The notes: generated by a model not told the origin, from the letters alone. DNA of 60,000 nt from Polytrichum commune (GCA_950295325.1 OX485805.1:58752283-58812282), one strand, 5' to 3'. Shown: positions 20,053-32,573, counted from the stretch's first letter. A program made the numbers and translations.

Positions 20053-21997
20053 TGTTGCACACCTCTTCATGAGGATTGCCCAAAATACCATGAGCACAAG
20101 GGGGACCCTGGAGTGACACCAAAGATTTTTGGCAATGTTGGTGAGAGGGCCTAAATAATCATATTCTAGGTGAGGGCCCCGGGGGGAACGCCTCCCACTC
20201 ATGGAGACTAGGAGGCACGAGGGTTAATGTCGCGCACCTCTCCATGAGGAGTGCCCAAAACACCATGGGCACATGGGGGACCCCGGAGTGACACCCGGGA
20301 CTTATGGCGCCGTTGGTGAGAGAGCCCAAGTGATCCTAGTGTGGGTGAGGGCCCCGGCCGTTGGGAACGCCTCCCACCCACGGAGTCTAAGAGGTACGAG
20401 GGTAAGGCCATAAGCTATGCGTAGTTTTATGGCGTGGTGATTCTAGAATGCTCAAGAATACCTCAATCAGAGGTGTGAGCTAGGAGTTATGGCATTTTGA
20501 GTGGGGCGCTGTCCCGGGACAGCACCCTAGTACAGCAGTGGAGTGGCTCCCGGGACTGCCAAGGTTTAAACAAGCATAACTTCCTCAATACTTGCCCAAA
20601 TGGGGCAAGTGAGGCATCCATCGGCATCTACGTGAAGCGTACATGACGATGAAGTGGTTGCTTGTTAGCATCAAACATCATACAAGGAAGTTATGATGGT
20701 CTGAAGTTGCTAGGGGCTTCTAGGCCCAGCGGCTAAGGGAAAATGTCTATTTGGCCCCAACTCTTGGTAAGAGAGACATAAGGTTTCTTGACAATGGAGT
20801 AGGGGCCCCGCCTAGAGTCCTAGAAGCTTATATGGGTGAGGTGGTGTGGCCTCACCCACCCGAGGCCGAACGGCATGGCCTCCATGGGCTTTGGCCCAAT
20901 GTGAGGCCATAGTTGCCTAGTATGGTTCGGGTTGTTGTAGTGTTTCTCCGGCAACGCGATGATCAACATAGGATTGGACTTCCATGGATGGAAGTCCACA
21001 TCTAAGAATTGGTTACCGAATAAGGGGTGAATCCTGAAAGCAAAGTAGGAGGGTTGGTTCCCTTCTTATGAACTAGAAGGTCCGGGGTAGGAGGAACTAA
21101 CCATTAGCATGGCGGAATGCGAAGGTTAGTACTCGTGACCCTTGCTAGAAATAAAAATGAGGAAGATTGTTAAGAGGGCTAGCAAAGGTTGCGACAATTA
21201 AGCCATCAACTATGAGTAGCTTATGACGTGTGGATTCTAGAATGCTCAAGAAAACCTCAATTGGAGGTGTGAGCTAAGAGATATGCTAATTTGAGTGGGG
21301 CGTTTTCTCGGGACAGAGCTCTGGTGTAGCAATGGGCTGGGAGTGGCTCTCGGGACTGCTAAGGTTTGAAAGGGCATGACTTCCTCTGTACTTGCCCACA
21401 TGGAACAAGTGAGAAGTCCATCGGCATCTACATGAAACATTTATGATGATGGGCCAGTCACATTTGAGGATTAAAGATCATATAAGGAAGTTATGGTCTT
21501 TTGAAGCTATTGGGGGTTTCCAACCCCATCGGCTAAAAGAAAATATATATTTGGCCTCAACTCTTGGTAGAGAGATAAAAGGTTTCTTGACGGTGGGGTA
21601 AAGGCCCTGCCAAAATTCCTAGAGGCTTATATGGGTGAGGCAGCGTGGCCAACCAAACCCGCATGAGGCCGAATGACCTGCATGGGCATTGGGCCAACAT
21701 GGGGGCATAGTTGCATAGTATGGTTCGGGTTGTTGTAGTGTTGTTCCGGCAATACAATGATCAACTAAAGATTTAACTTTCTTGGGGGAAAATCCATATC
21801 TTACCATTGGTTGCCGATTAAGTGGTGAGTCCCGATTGCAAGTATAGGAGGATTGGTCCCCCTTTTATGGGCTAAAAGGTCCACAGTATAGGGAGCTAAC
21901 CTTTTGCATGGCGGAATGCGAAGGGTTAGCGCTCGTGACCTTTGATAGAAATAAAAATGGTTAAGATTGTTAAGGGATGCTAACGAGGGTTGCGACA
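20053..21997 (+). mobile_element. 5' LTR of a Ty3-type element, interrupted by a solo LTR
   Basis: The LTR starts TGTTGCACACC at 20053, is interrupted at 20227, resumes at 21197 with the expected body sequence, and ends GGTTGCGACA at 21997. A primer-binding site follows within 3 bp, so this is a 5' LTR in plus orientation. Without the insert its length is about 976 bp, similar to the inner LTR. Confidence 0.8.
20228..21196 (+). mobile_element. nested solo LTR, 969 bp
   Basis: It starts TGTCGCGCACC and ends GGTTGCGACA, full length for the family. Flanks are GTTAA and ATTAA, a target duplication with one mismatch. The outer LTR continues on both sides, so this solo LTR inserted later. Confidence 0.85.
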
Positions 21998-21999
21998 CG

Positions 22000-22011
22000 T
22001 GGTATCAAAGC
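22000..22011 (+). other. retrotransposon primer-binding site
   Basis: TGGTATCAAAGC follows the LTR end by two bases and matches the initiator-methionine tRNA 3' end (TGGTATCAGAGC is usual in plants) with one change. It fixes the polarity of the LTR. Confidence 0.75.
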
Positions 22012-22397
22012 AGGGTTCCAATCTTTGAGCTAGTACTTGGAAGAAGAGATGGCTATGAAACGTGTGGATTATGATGGTGAGCCCAAAGTTTTCTAAAGGT
22101 TGTGATGCTCAAATTGGAACAAGGATCATGTCCAAATGGATTTTGAATACACTATTGATTCTAATGACAATGGTGGGAATGATGGTGGGTTCGGTGAGGA
22201 AAATAGAGGAATCCATTGAAAAAACTCCGGCAAACTTCAAAAATTATTTGGGGGCTACAATATCGAATGCACCCGAAAACTTGGAAGGTAGTGATGTTAG
22301 ATTGAAATTCCAAACCCAAAATGCTTGAGTTTATGGACTTTATAAGTCAAGAGCTTAAACATCGCAAAGAAAAGATGGCCCAACAATTTAAACGGTC
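22012..22397 (+). other. degenerate retroelement leader, no gene recognised
   Basis: Sequence after the primer-binding site should be gag, but no frame gives a recognisable capsid or zinc knuckle. Copia homology begins abruptly near 22398. Confidence 0.4.
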
Positions 22398-23735
22398 TAC
22401 GTTGCATATAAGTCTGATGGCAGCGTAGACCGTTTCAAGGCTAGACTTGTAGCCAAAGGCTGTAGTCAAACCCCGGTACGGATTTTCAAGAAATTTCACC
22501 CAGAGTGAAATATGAAACCATCCATTTGGTATTAGCTGTCGCAGCAACTACTGATATGGAGCTACGTCAATTTGACATTATCACAACATTTCTTAATGCT
22601 TACTTCACACTAAGCTTTACATGCATCAAGTGCTTGGATATGTTGATGTTTGCGAAAGCACTTGGACCAGGTCTGTTATTTGAAGAAGGCTCTCTACGGG
22701 CTTAGACAAGCCAATCATGAATGGAACCATCGCATTGATGCTTTGCTCAAGGCATTCAAGCTCACACAGTCTCCTCATAACTGCATCTTTTTTTCTGATC
22801 ACGAAGGGATTCGTTTACTCATTATGTTATTTGTAGACGACGGTTTGATGGCTTTCAGTAGTTCTGATCAAATGTATTCGGTCTTGGCATTAATGAAGGA
22901 TGCCGTCATTATGAAGGTCACTATGGATCCAGAACTTTCTGTTGGTGTTCATATTAAACGAGATCGCCCTCATCGAATTATTTACATCCACCATAACTTA
23001 TACATCAATACTCTTTTGTAGAAATTCAAGTTTCAAGACTGTCATGTTGTTCTACTCCTGTTGAACCAGGTGCACATCTTCATCCGATGACCAATGCTAT
23101 AGATGAGCCTCTGGAAACTAATTTTCCTTATGCTCAGCTTACTGGTAGTTTACAATTTGCAACACTCACCACTCTCCCAAATATTGCGTATGCTGTCAAT
23201 AATGCAGCGCAATTTAAAAATCATCCTACTACTGCCAATTGCAATGATGTGTGACGTATCCTCAAATATCTTCGAGGTACTTCCGAATATCGTCTTACAT
23301 TAGGAGGAAATCACGTTCAGGTTATGTCATTTACTTTTATGGCAACCCTATCTCATTGGCTTCAAAGAAGCAGCCATGCATAGCCACTAGTACTACTCAC
23401 AGCGAGTACATCGCATGCTATGTAGTTGCTACAAGAGGTCATTTGGTTACGTAGGCTTCTTGCAAGTATTGGAATTCCTCAAACCAAACCTACTACCATT
23501 TTCGCTATAGCCAGAGTGCAATGCTGCTCGCTGTAAATCGCGACTTTCATTCTCGAACAAAACATGTCGATGTCAAGTTCCACTTTCTCCATGAACAGGT
23601 GGTTCTTCGTTCGATTGAGATTCATTATCTTCCTACTCATCAGCAATTGACGAAGGCCTTAACGTTGGATCAGTTTCGACGTCTCCAAGAGTTATTGACA
23701 CTCACTACACCGAATTGAAGTGGGAGAATTAGCCT
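22398..23735 (+). pseudogene. Copia (Ty1) reverse transcriptase-RNase H relic
   Basis: Segments in several frames follow canonical Copia order: KSDGSVDRFKARLVAKG, LAVAATTDMELRQFDI, LKKALYGLRQANHEWN, LLIMLFVDDGLM, then RNase H SGYVI, PISLASKKQPCIATSTTHSEYIA, and finally RTKHVDVKFHFL. At least five stops or frameshifts break it. It ends near 23725 with a purine-rich AAGTGGGAGAATTAG, which resembles a Copia polypurine tract. Gag, protease and integrase are missing. Confidence 0.9.
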
Positions 23736-24020
23736 ATCAATACATTGTTAGTGATTTGTCAATGAGTGGGAGTTTTGGATTAGTTTTGAATTTGGTATTT
23801 CAAAATAAATTTCTTAGAGTCTCGTGTGTAGGCTGCTGATATAGCACGGCCTCAACACAGACATGAATGTACAACCCCAAACCCTCCAAGGAAGCATTTA
23901 TAAACTGCCTACTCAATCAATGAGTAGTTTCCACCATTCTTGTGACTGGTGATTTGTGGTAAGATTAATCAGCTGATAGCACATCGATGTTGGTGCCCGG
24001 GAATTGCTGGTGTCACTTGA

Positions 24021-25672
24021 TCAGCAACGACCGCCTTGTCGACAATGTGCGAGAGGGCCGGATTGAGTTGCCATGTGCATCACCATGGACGTTGGGCGAG
24101 CGCTGAAGCTGTATGCCCTGGCAAAAGCTTGCGTAGACCACTGCATCAACAACGAGGTGAAGTAGGATCCGGCCAAGAACATGTCACGCACGGATTTCCA
24201 TTTCCAAGTGCGGGGACCTCCATACGAATCGCCACCGTCATTGATGCACTTTGTCACTTGCTTCGGCCCACTGTCGGGGTGGAAGATGTTGCCTTTCGAC
24301 AGAATGGTGGGATCCTCACTACCTCCGATGGCGTAGATTTTCCAGCCCGCCGAGCAGTTGTTGTTCACCACGTGCACGCTTCCCAAATGCACTCTGCACC
24401 AGCCAAATCACATAAATTCTCAACAACGCATACACCAACTTTTTATCCCCAGAATTTGTATTTAAATTGAAGGAATGACTTCTATCAAACAACTCCAAGT
24501 ATTCCAAACTCTCACCTTGGAAGTCTTTGCACAAGCCCAGGTCCGAAGGTGTTGAATGCAACAGTCACTTGCATTCCCTTGTCCACAAGATCATTTGGAT
24601 GAGCTCCCAGAAGCATCACCTACGGACACACACACATACACACGTTGTCAAACTTCCATTCACCATAAATTCATCACTAATTTTGTAATTCGAATCATTT
24701 CGATTTCCAAGTCAAACTCAAAGCCCATAAGAAGACCAAATACTCCAATTTTTTACATTGACATGTCCCCAATTCACCTTGTCGTGTTCAGTGAAGTAGT
24801 TGTTTGAGATTGTCACCAAAGTTGAGCCCTTGATCACATCGATTAAGCCATCGGCAACCCTCGCAAGCTAGCAGTGATCGATCCACAGATTCTTGGACGT
24901 GTAGATGGAAATGGCGTCGCCATCTGCCCTGCCACGATCGCCCACGTAGTACGTGGAGCTCATGATCCGTGCAGGACCCGTGGGCCGGATGTCGTGGATG
25001 GAGATTCCGTGGATGATGATGTTGTTTATGTACTGCAATGTCAGACCCGCACCTTCCACAATTTGGACATTCACCCCACGCCCGTCGATGGTCTTGAAGC
25101 TAGTGATCATCATCTTGTTCTTTAGGTAGATGTTCATGCTTCTGGTGAGATGATCCACAGAGGGCCTGCTCGCGTTACGGCGTACTGCAGAGTGCCGCGG
25201 GAAGGGTTGGCGGGATCGTCATCACGCGAAGATGCCACCACATACAGTCTACCATTCTTGCCTCTGATGGCGTTCCTACCGAACCCAATGGCGCAGTTTG
25301 CCAGGCTTTGCCGATGGGCTGTGTCCACATCACCACGAGCAGAAGATGAAGGAGCCTCTAATGAGTCCACTTGAAGCTCCACGTTGCTGCCATATCTATC
25401 CTCCGATTTGGTGGCATCATACACGTAGCTGGCAGCAAGATCCGATTCCTTGAAGCTGCCCTCCTTGTATGCGGGAGGGGGAAACCTCCCAGCCTTGCGA
25501 TTGAACTCGGAGTCCGTAGCAGACGCCAAGGAAGTTACATCTACGAATGTTTCACCAATTTTCACCTGATCAGTCTTTGTGTTGTCCCAGGCTGGATCCT
25601 GGCAATGCACTTGCACCACCACGGTCAACAACACTGCAATCACCCATTATTGCGTGCAAATGAATGCCATGG
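24021..25672 (-). pseudogene. pectate lyase (polysaccharide lyase family 1), broken
   Basis: PL1 pectate lyases are secreted enzymes that cleave de-esterified pectin by beta-elimination. Recognisable plant segments in order are WDN near the mature N-terminus, [131 protein letters not shown] and HVVNNNCSAGWKIYAIGG. Three exons are joined by introns with plausible sites near 24770-24624 and 24512-24396. Lesions: TAA at codon 11 of the signal peptide; loss of one T after PLWII (frameshift, near 25150); TAG straight after WIDHC. The usual VNNDYT is VNNNCS here. Confidence 0.9.
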
Positions 25673-26518
25673 ACGCCATATCTGCAAACAAAAACTCGTC
25701 AATCAGGTGCAATGTTGTTGTTGCTGATTAGGATCCCCAAGCGGATTCAGACGACCATTCTCATTTCCGTGCCTCAAATCAAGCTGGAATGTGGTATGAA
25801 ATTATGAAGCAGAGATGTGTGTTGTGCACATTGCTTCTTCGTTCGACTTGGGGAGGAATAAAAGCTTATAAAGGTTAGCTATGGATCCTATGGGTTCCAC
25901 CGTTCACGAATCGGATAACTCAAGTAAGTTCGCTGTATGCTTGGAGGACTATAGTAATGCCGACGTCTCTTAACTTGAAGGACAATAATATATTGATTGG
26001 CACAAATGAGTGACCGCCAACTTAAGTTATTTTAATATAGATGCAGATTGTCAGATATATACCAGCATGGATGGGAAACAGCATGCCACATCCATATCTG
26101 TTTTTCCAAGATTTGGAGGGTGTGCAACTTAGAGATTACATGTGAAACATCATGGATGTTGTAGTAGAAGCTTAAATTTAAGATTTGATTGCTATGGAAA
26201 CAATTCAAGTTTTAGTGTAAAGTGAAGTGGGACAATGTCGAACTTTCTATCAACAATAGATATGTGATTCCAATGATCATGTGCCCTCAAACTCTATTGT
26301 AAAGTGCCCCTAAGTCTCCCCTATATATTAGGTTGAAAGGACATTCCAAACGAGATGGTGAGATCATTTGCAACACTCCCCCCAACCGCGCTTGGCGGGT
26401 GCGGCAATTTTGGTGCGCCTCAACGGGCTCAGGAAGACTCATGTTAGTGTCCCGCGTCTCGCCAAATACCTCCCGGTCTTGGCAAGTTTTGTCTCTTTGC
26501 TATGAGCTTTGTTTCTCC
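25673..26518. other. promoter side of the pectate lyase relic, then unassigned sequence
   Basis: TTTGCAG just before the lyase ATG suggests an intron in the 5' UTR. No gene is supported further left. The end of this stretch is the left flank of the Mutator-like element and may include the upstream part of the NAM/Myb-like gene that continues at 39208. Confidence 0.4.
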
Positions 26519-26527
26519 TGCTAGACG
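26519..26527 (+). repeat. 9-bp target-site duplication TGCTAGACG, left
   Basis: It is identical to 39208-39216. The wider match CTCCTGCTAGACG spans 13 bp, but 9 bp fits the Mutator superfamily and leaves TIRs starting with GG on both sides. Confidence 0.8.
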
Positions 26528-26610
26528 GGGGAGCGCTATCATATGAGCGGTGAGCAGTGAGCGATGAGCAGTGAGCAGTAAATAATGAGCGGATAAGGGT
26601 GAGAAAAATT
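26528..26610 (+). repeat. left TIR with GAGCRGTGAGC subterminal repeats
   Basis: After the terminal GGGGAGCGCTATC come GAGCGGTGAGCAGTGAGCG and similar 5-6-bp steps. Such clustered motifs could be transposase-binding sites; that role is inferred. Confidence 0.75.
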
Positions 26611-26942
26611 CAAGAAACATACCCATCACCGTGGGTTTGGTATCCTATTACCACATACTTGTAGCTCAAACATCAACACATGTTACATGCCGAAAACTAA
26701 CTTGCTAATTGATTGCTCCAATTCATATGAACAAATGAAACAATGATGGAAGCTATAAAACAATGATGTTGTGGAAATCATTAGGGTTTAGGGATTTTAG
26801 ACAATGGTCACACAAATCAATGTCCACTCTTAGTGGTTATTTTATAAAAACAAGATAATTGCCACCAAAAAAAAAACATGTGCACATATATACCAAGTCA
26901 TGTGCAAGACCTCTTCATGCACCTATATTCTATTCTATTCTA

Positions 26943-29900
26943 TTATTTATCATTCTCCTTATTATTACAAACACGAACATTACATTCCTCTGCCTCTATA
27001 TCCATGTATGTCAAGATACGAAGATCGTAATGTTTAGGTCTACTTCGCCTTGGAGGTGTAATGATGGTTGCTAACCGTATCGCCTTAGACTCGGCATACA
27101 CAGGGAGAATGAATTGATGAGGGGGGGACATCGCTTCCTTCATTTTTCTACACACAATATCCAAAAATGTTAGGACCAATTGGTGGAAGATTAAGTAGTC
27201 CACAAGAAATACCAAAATTTTAAAATCATTCAAACCAACAAACTTACGTACTCAAGCGAGATTTCCTTGGAACTTTCCGAATAGGCTCGTCATCATCTTC
27301 GCATGCCATGCTAATTGATTGCAAGCCATGGACAATAGGAGGTGGCAACGAATCACACAAAGGGGCTAATATTGCGTCGAAAATTGCCGAGTCTTTTTCG
27401 AATGCAACAAGGTGACGGCCACTACGACGGCAAACATGAATAGATACACCTGCAATAAATATAATCATGCACATTATAACATATTTTTCATGTACAGAAG
27501 ACTTAAATTCTAAAACTTACAAAAAAACAAAAAAGAATATGTGTCTAACCTGTAGATGCATAAGCATCAAGGACAACATCTCCTGGTTTAGTCAATGCTT
27601 CAATAAGATATTGCAAAGACTCAGGATCTTTTTCACGTGCTCCTCTCCATGGGATATTTCCGTGCATCAATTGAGTCTTGGACGTAGTACGATTGAAGAA
27701 GATATCTAGGGCCCCCACTTCCATTGGAGAAAGACCACCCACTTTGTTGAAAACAAATTGTGGACGGGGCTCCAATCGAAAGAACATCATGACCCGAAAC
27801 CGTCGAGTCTATATACAATGTTGTATCCTTAGTATTAGAGAATAATTATTTGTCAAGATATCAAACAACAAATATAATGCACACATAAACAAAAAAAAAA
27901 CTTGAAAATTTAAGATAAGAGTGTACCGTAAGTTTTGTATCTGTTGGCAGACACAATGGCAATTCATTTATTGCCCACCAATCCTTTGCCAATGCAAATC
28001 CATATGAAGCAGCATATGCCCTAACATCATCCCTGACAATTTTGAACTCCGGAAGAAATAATAGCAATGGAGCATCATCTGTGAGAAAACCATCTGCAAA
28101 CTCAAACAAAGCCTCTATGTCTTTTGAATTGTGTGCATTCTAAGTGGGAATTAAATCTGGAGGAGAAGACACATTCGGAACAGGTAGACCCTCTGGCAAA
28201 TCTGCAATGATAAGATCAAATCCACCAAATTTACAAATTTCGGACGAAACACGAGTCTTGCGAGTATGGCCAACCTATGAATCAAAATGAAATACATTAG
28301 AATTCCATAAAGAAGAAAGAATTATTTTCAAACACAAAAATTGCAAAAAAATAAGATTTTAAATAATGTTGTTCAAGCTTACTAACATTTTTGACAAATT
28401 CAAACGCAGACATCAACATTGGATTGTCGATTGCACCATTCTCCAACATATTGGAGATAGATTCGTTCTTCACAAACGTAGAAACCTTATGTATATTGGA
28501 TCCATCAGAAGCTTCAACAACCACATGTTGAAATTGAAAGACAGAATTTGAAGGTGTTGAAGCAATGACAATTTGGGGTGGACTAAGAATTAATGCAATA
28601 TCATCAAGGTGCAAATCAACATTGCGTGTACTGGTTTGTGGTATTGATGCAGATGGTGGCAGTGGCGGCGACGGTACAAAAAATTTCGCAGGTACAGAAA
28701 GATTCGGTGTAGTATGCGCTTTCTGTTTACGCTTACATCCTCTCCCAACATGTTGTTGCTCTTCATGAGGCTCTTCCTCCATTGATTGTGATGGCTCCAT
28801 TGACAACCTAAGAGTTTCTTCTTCGGCGGGATAGAAATTTGTTGGACATTCAATAAACCATGGACAGTGAACCAATAAATCATGAGTCCACAATGTTAAT
28901 TGAAAGGCCGAAAATATACATTGGTCACTTGACCTATCAGCCCATGACTTCAAGAATGAAGGCAATGCTTGCAATGGAATTGCTTTCCGGGATTTAAGCT
29001 CCCTTTTGAGGTACCTACACAAATTCAATAAGCAAATTCAGTTCGATATCACCAATAGAAATAAAATTTATTACTTCAAAATAATCAAGTGTAGCAAAAT
29101 ACCTATATATCACACGTTTCACTGCCAATTCGCCCTTTTGATTCTTCATTAATATTGTAGATTTTGCAAATGATGGTGAACCACGTAAAATTGGAGTATA
29201 TGCTTTGTTCCAGAGAAGACAACGCCATTTCTCAATGTAATCTCCAATTTTGAGGACGTTGTCCCAAACCACATCACCCAATTGTGGTAGAATGCCATGA
29301 AATTCAATGATGGCACCTTCCTCCAACTAAAAATTAAGATCCACACATAAAGCGTTATTGTCAAATAATTATTTTAATAAATACAAACGCTATATAAAAA
29401 TTTTGATGTTTTTTTAAATATAAATGCATTTACAATTATAAGTCATAATATTACTTGAGCCCAAAATGATGCTTTCACCAACCACAAATCAAGGTCATCG
29501 TCTATAAAATTGGGAGTAAAAAAATGCAAAGCCTCGCGTGTCATCGGAGAAGAATTCCACCACTTCAACCATTTCACTTTATATTTGCCATCTACCGGAG
29601 TTGTTGCAATTTTTTGCAATTTCTCCAAGGTCATTTCTGGTTTAGGATTAGAACTCCAATGCCCATTTACCTGAAAATAATGAATATTCTGTTAAATACT
29701 AAGTACAATCTAACAAAATATAGTACATAAAACAAACGAATAATGTAAAGACTTACCTCTTTTACAAAATCAATGCCATTTGCGGGATCCGCAACTGCAA
29801 GTAGTTTATCAAACTCCTTTGACCTATAAGCCCTCACTGTTTTCCTCACCGCATTTGCTATAGCTTGCAATTCAAGCCTAGGAGATCTTTGGGCCAATGG

Positions 29901-32573
29901 AGTATTGTCCCTATACTCACGACATGCCTCTTCTGATGCTGCCACAACATTACGCTGAAAACAACATGTTCAAAAATTTACTATAAAAGAATAATACAAC
30001 TTAATGTAAGAACATGAAATTGATGTAGACATTGAGATGTTAGAGATTCACCTTGTAGATGAAAGCTGCAAAAATATCTGCAGTAAGAAGATACCATGTA
30101 GTCAATGGACGTTTACTTTCGCACTTAGCATAGTCCTCAGGGGACAAAAGATTTTTAAATTCTTGTAGCTTCAAAGATCCAAAGCTCCGAATGCGATGGA
30201 TTTTATGAACCAAATTGGTCTTCACGTGATCATTCTCCGTGGATCTGTCACTCCACAAAATAAAATTGTAAATATAAGATTCAATTCGACAAAAACAAAA
30301 TTGCATATGATCCAAAAAAAATATCAAATTAATGGATTTTAGGCCTTACCTATTGACGTCATTCATGGCATCCAAGAGAACGCCAGTGGCATCCATCGCA
30401 TTAAGGCATATACAATCCACACTATAATGCCATTCCGCCTCATCAGCATGAACTTTATCTATGTGCCGTCTCCATGCTGTAACTCGGTGGTTACCCTCCC
30501 CATACCCAAAACATTTTACCTTTAAAAATCTTCAAATCCTCATCTCGGGAAAGTGACTGCTCAAAAACATCGTTCAGTTGTTGCCATATCGGATCCCAAG
30601 AACTCAACTTGTCCTCTGTTACAGATAAATTCTCCCCACGATCGTTGACGATAGAAACATATAAGACACGATCACCTTCTCTATATCCATTGAAAAATTC
30701 ATTCTCCAACAACTGAACATCAAATTCTAGAATTGGCCTAACCAAAGGCAATGGCTCCAAGCGGCATATAGGAATGGATAAACGAGATTTAGAAAGAGGT
30801 CGAATTCGCAAGCCATTGATGATGGAGTTGAAATCTGTTTTCTCCAACTTCTTTTTTTATGCTTCTACAATGTCGGTGTCCACCAATATGTTATCCTACA
30901 TATGAACAACAAAATCAAAACTTAAAATAAGTGAAAAAATCATCTATTCTACTTTTAAGCAATAGGCCAAAAAAAATAAAATAAAAGTCATAATTGTGAT
31001 ATAGACATGAAATTAGTGAAGGACAAATTTCAATACTTCAAAGAAAGTTGTCGAATAGGAGTTTCGGTACCGAAACCCCTATCCACAACTTTCTTTCAAG
31101 AATAAACATAGGGAAAAATGAGGACATTTGATATGGCCTCAACATGAAATTATTGAAGGAAAAATATATTGTTTGAAAGAAAAGTTGTGGAATAAGAGTT
31201 TCGGTACCGAAACCCTTATTCCAAGATTTAGTTTGAAAAAACAAACATGAAAGATAAAGAGGGCAACGACTATAGTATGTCATGAAATTGATGAAGAAAA
31301 ATTTGATTTTTGAATGGAAGTTGTGGAATATGGGTTTTGGTACCGAAACCCCTATTGCACAACTTTCTTTCAAAAATCAAATATAGGGAAAAATGAGGAC
31401 ATTGGATATGGCATCAATGTAAAATTATTGAATAAAAAAAATATTGTTTGAAAAAAAAGTTGTGGAATAAGGGTTTCGGTACCGAAACCCTTATTCCAGG
31501 ACTTACTTTGAAGAAACAAGTATGAAAGATAACGAGGGTAGCGGCAACAATATGAACATGAATTTGATGAAAAAACAATTGATTTTTGGGAAGTAGTGGA
31601 ATAGGGGTTTCGGTACCGAAACCCCTATTCCAAAACATTATTTCAAAAAACATTCATAGAAGGAAATCATAACAACACGAAACAGACAAGGAAGAGGTAG
31701 TTTTTTGAAAGGAAGTAGTGGAATAGGGGTTTCGGTACCGAAACCCCTATTCCAGAACTTCCTTTCAAAAAACATGCATAGAAGGAAATCAGAACAGCGG
31801 CCAAACATCAACACGAAAAAGACAAGGAAGAGGTAGTTTTTTTAAAGGAAGTAGTGGAAGAGGATTTCAGTACCGAAACCCCTATTCCAGAACATTCTTT
31901 CAAAAAACATGCATAGAAGGAAATCAGAACAGCGGCCAAACATCAACACGAAACAGACAAGGAAGATGTAGTTTTTTGAAAGGAAGTAGTGGAAGAAGGG
32001 TTTCTGTACCGAAACCCCTATTCCAGAACATTCTTTCAAAAAACATGCATAGAAGGAAATCAGAACAGCGGCCAAACATCAACACGAAACAGACAAGGAA
32101 GAGGTAGTTTTTTGAAAGGAAGTAGTGGAATAGGGGTTTCGGTACCGAAACCCCTATTCCAGAACTTCCTTTCAAGAAAACAAGGGTAGAAAAAATGAGG
32201 ACATCGGCTAAGGAGTGAACATAAAATATGTTCATTTTTGTAAATGCTTTGAGAGAAATGTTTGGAATAGGGGTTTCGGTACCGAAACCCCTATTACAAA
32301 CATTTCTCTCAAAGCATTTACAAAAATGATTATGACCACTGATATTTGAAAAATACTTACAGATAGAATGAAAAAGAGACTTACATGTTGTTCTGGAGAC
32401 GGGTTTGATGAAGGGGTTGCCAACTCGACGTCCATGCCTACCGTCGCTTCATCATCGCTATCAGACATTGTGTACACAATAGCGGATGCGGGTGGTTTGT
32501 TCGCTGGTTGATGAAGGAGCTTGTTGGTCGAAGCAACCGCGTTTGCCATGGTTCCTCCGACTGGTTTCTTCAT
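26943..32573 (-). pseudogene. eleven-exon gene with a C-terminal DNA amino-methyltransferase-like domain
   Basis: Exons on the minus strand: 32573-32385, 30895-30350, 30244-30052, 29954-29757, 29670-29455, 29326-29103, 29014-28387, 28274-27927, 27808-27550, 27449-27248, 27147-26943. All junctions are GT-AG and every phase matches, giving about 1,068 residues. Residues about 751-760 read DLIIADLPEG, where amino-methyltransferases have DPPY (motif IV). Residues about 905-950 read EKDPESLQYLIEAL, KPGDVVLDAYASTG and RRSGRHLVAFEKD, matching motif X, then motif I and the acidic end of the next strand. Order IV-X-I is that of the beta class (N6_N4_Mtase). The N-terminal 700 residues are unrecognised. 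Lesions: TAA at 30857-30859, one extra base near 30525, TAG at 28140-28142. ADLPEG may be non-catalytic. First ATG at 32573 or 32549. Confidence 0.72.
31040..32325. repeat. array of ten palindromes, about 136-bp period, inside intron 1
   Basis: The core GGTTTCGGTACCGAAACC is centred near 31069, 31206, 31342, 31481, 31615, 31737, 31872, 32008, 32144 and 32282; spacing is 122-139 bp. Around each core the arms pair over about 25-40 bases per side. Units 2 and 4 have AATAAG paired with CTTATT where most have AATAGG with CCTATT. Unit 10 has wholly different outer arms that still pair (GAGAGAAATGTTT with AAACATTTCTCTC). Spacers of units 5-9 are nearly identical. Two units carry single unpaired changes in the core (CAGTACC, CTGTACC). 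Confidence 0.92.

Noticed and set aside
24036-24470. Plus-strand ORFs over the pectate lyase
   Set aside because: Shadows of the minus-strand lyase exons, which match PL1 segments in order.
30480-30526. A short intron in exon 2 of the methyltransferase-like gene instead of a frameshift
   Set aside because: GTAAAA...TTACAG would be only about 45 bp, below the usual plant minimum; a one-base insertion is simpler.
31040-32325. CRISPR or bacterial terminator array
   Set aside because: Palindromes are evenly spaced with conserved spacers inside a plant-type intron.
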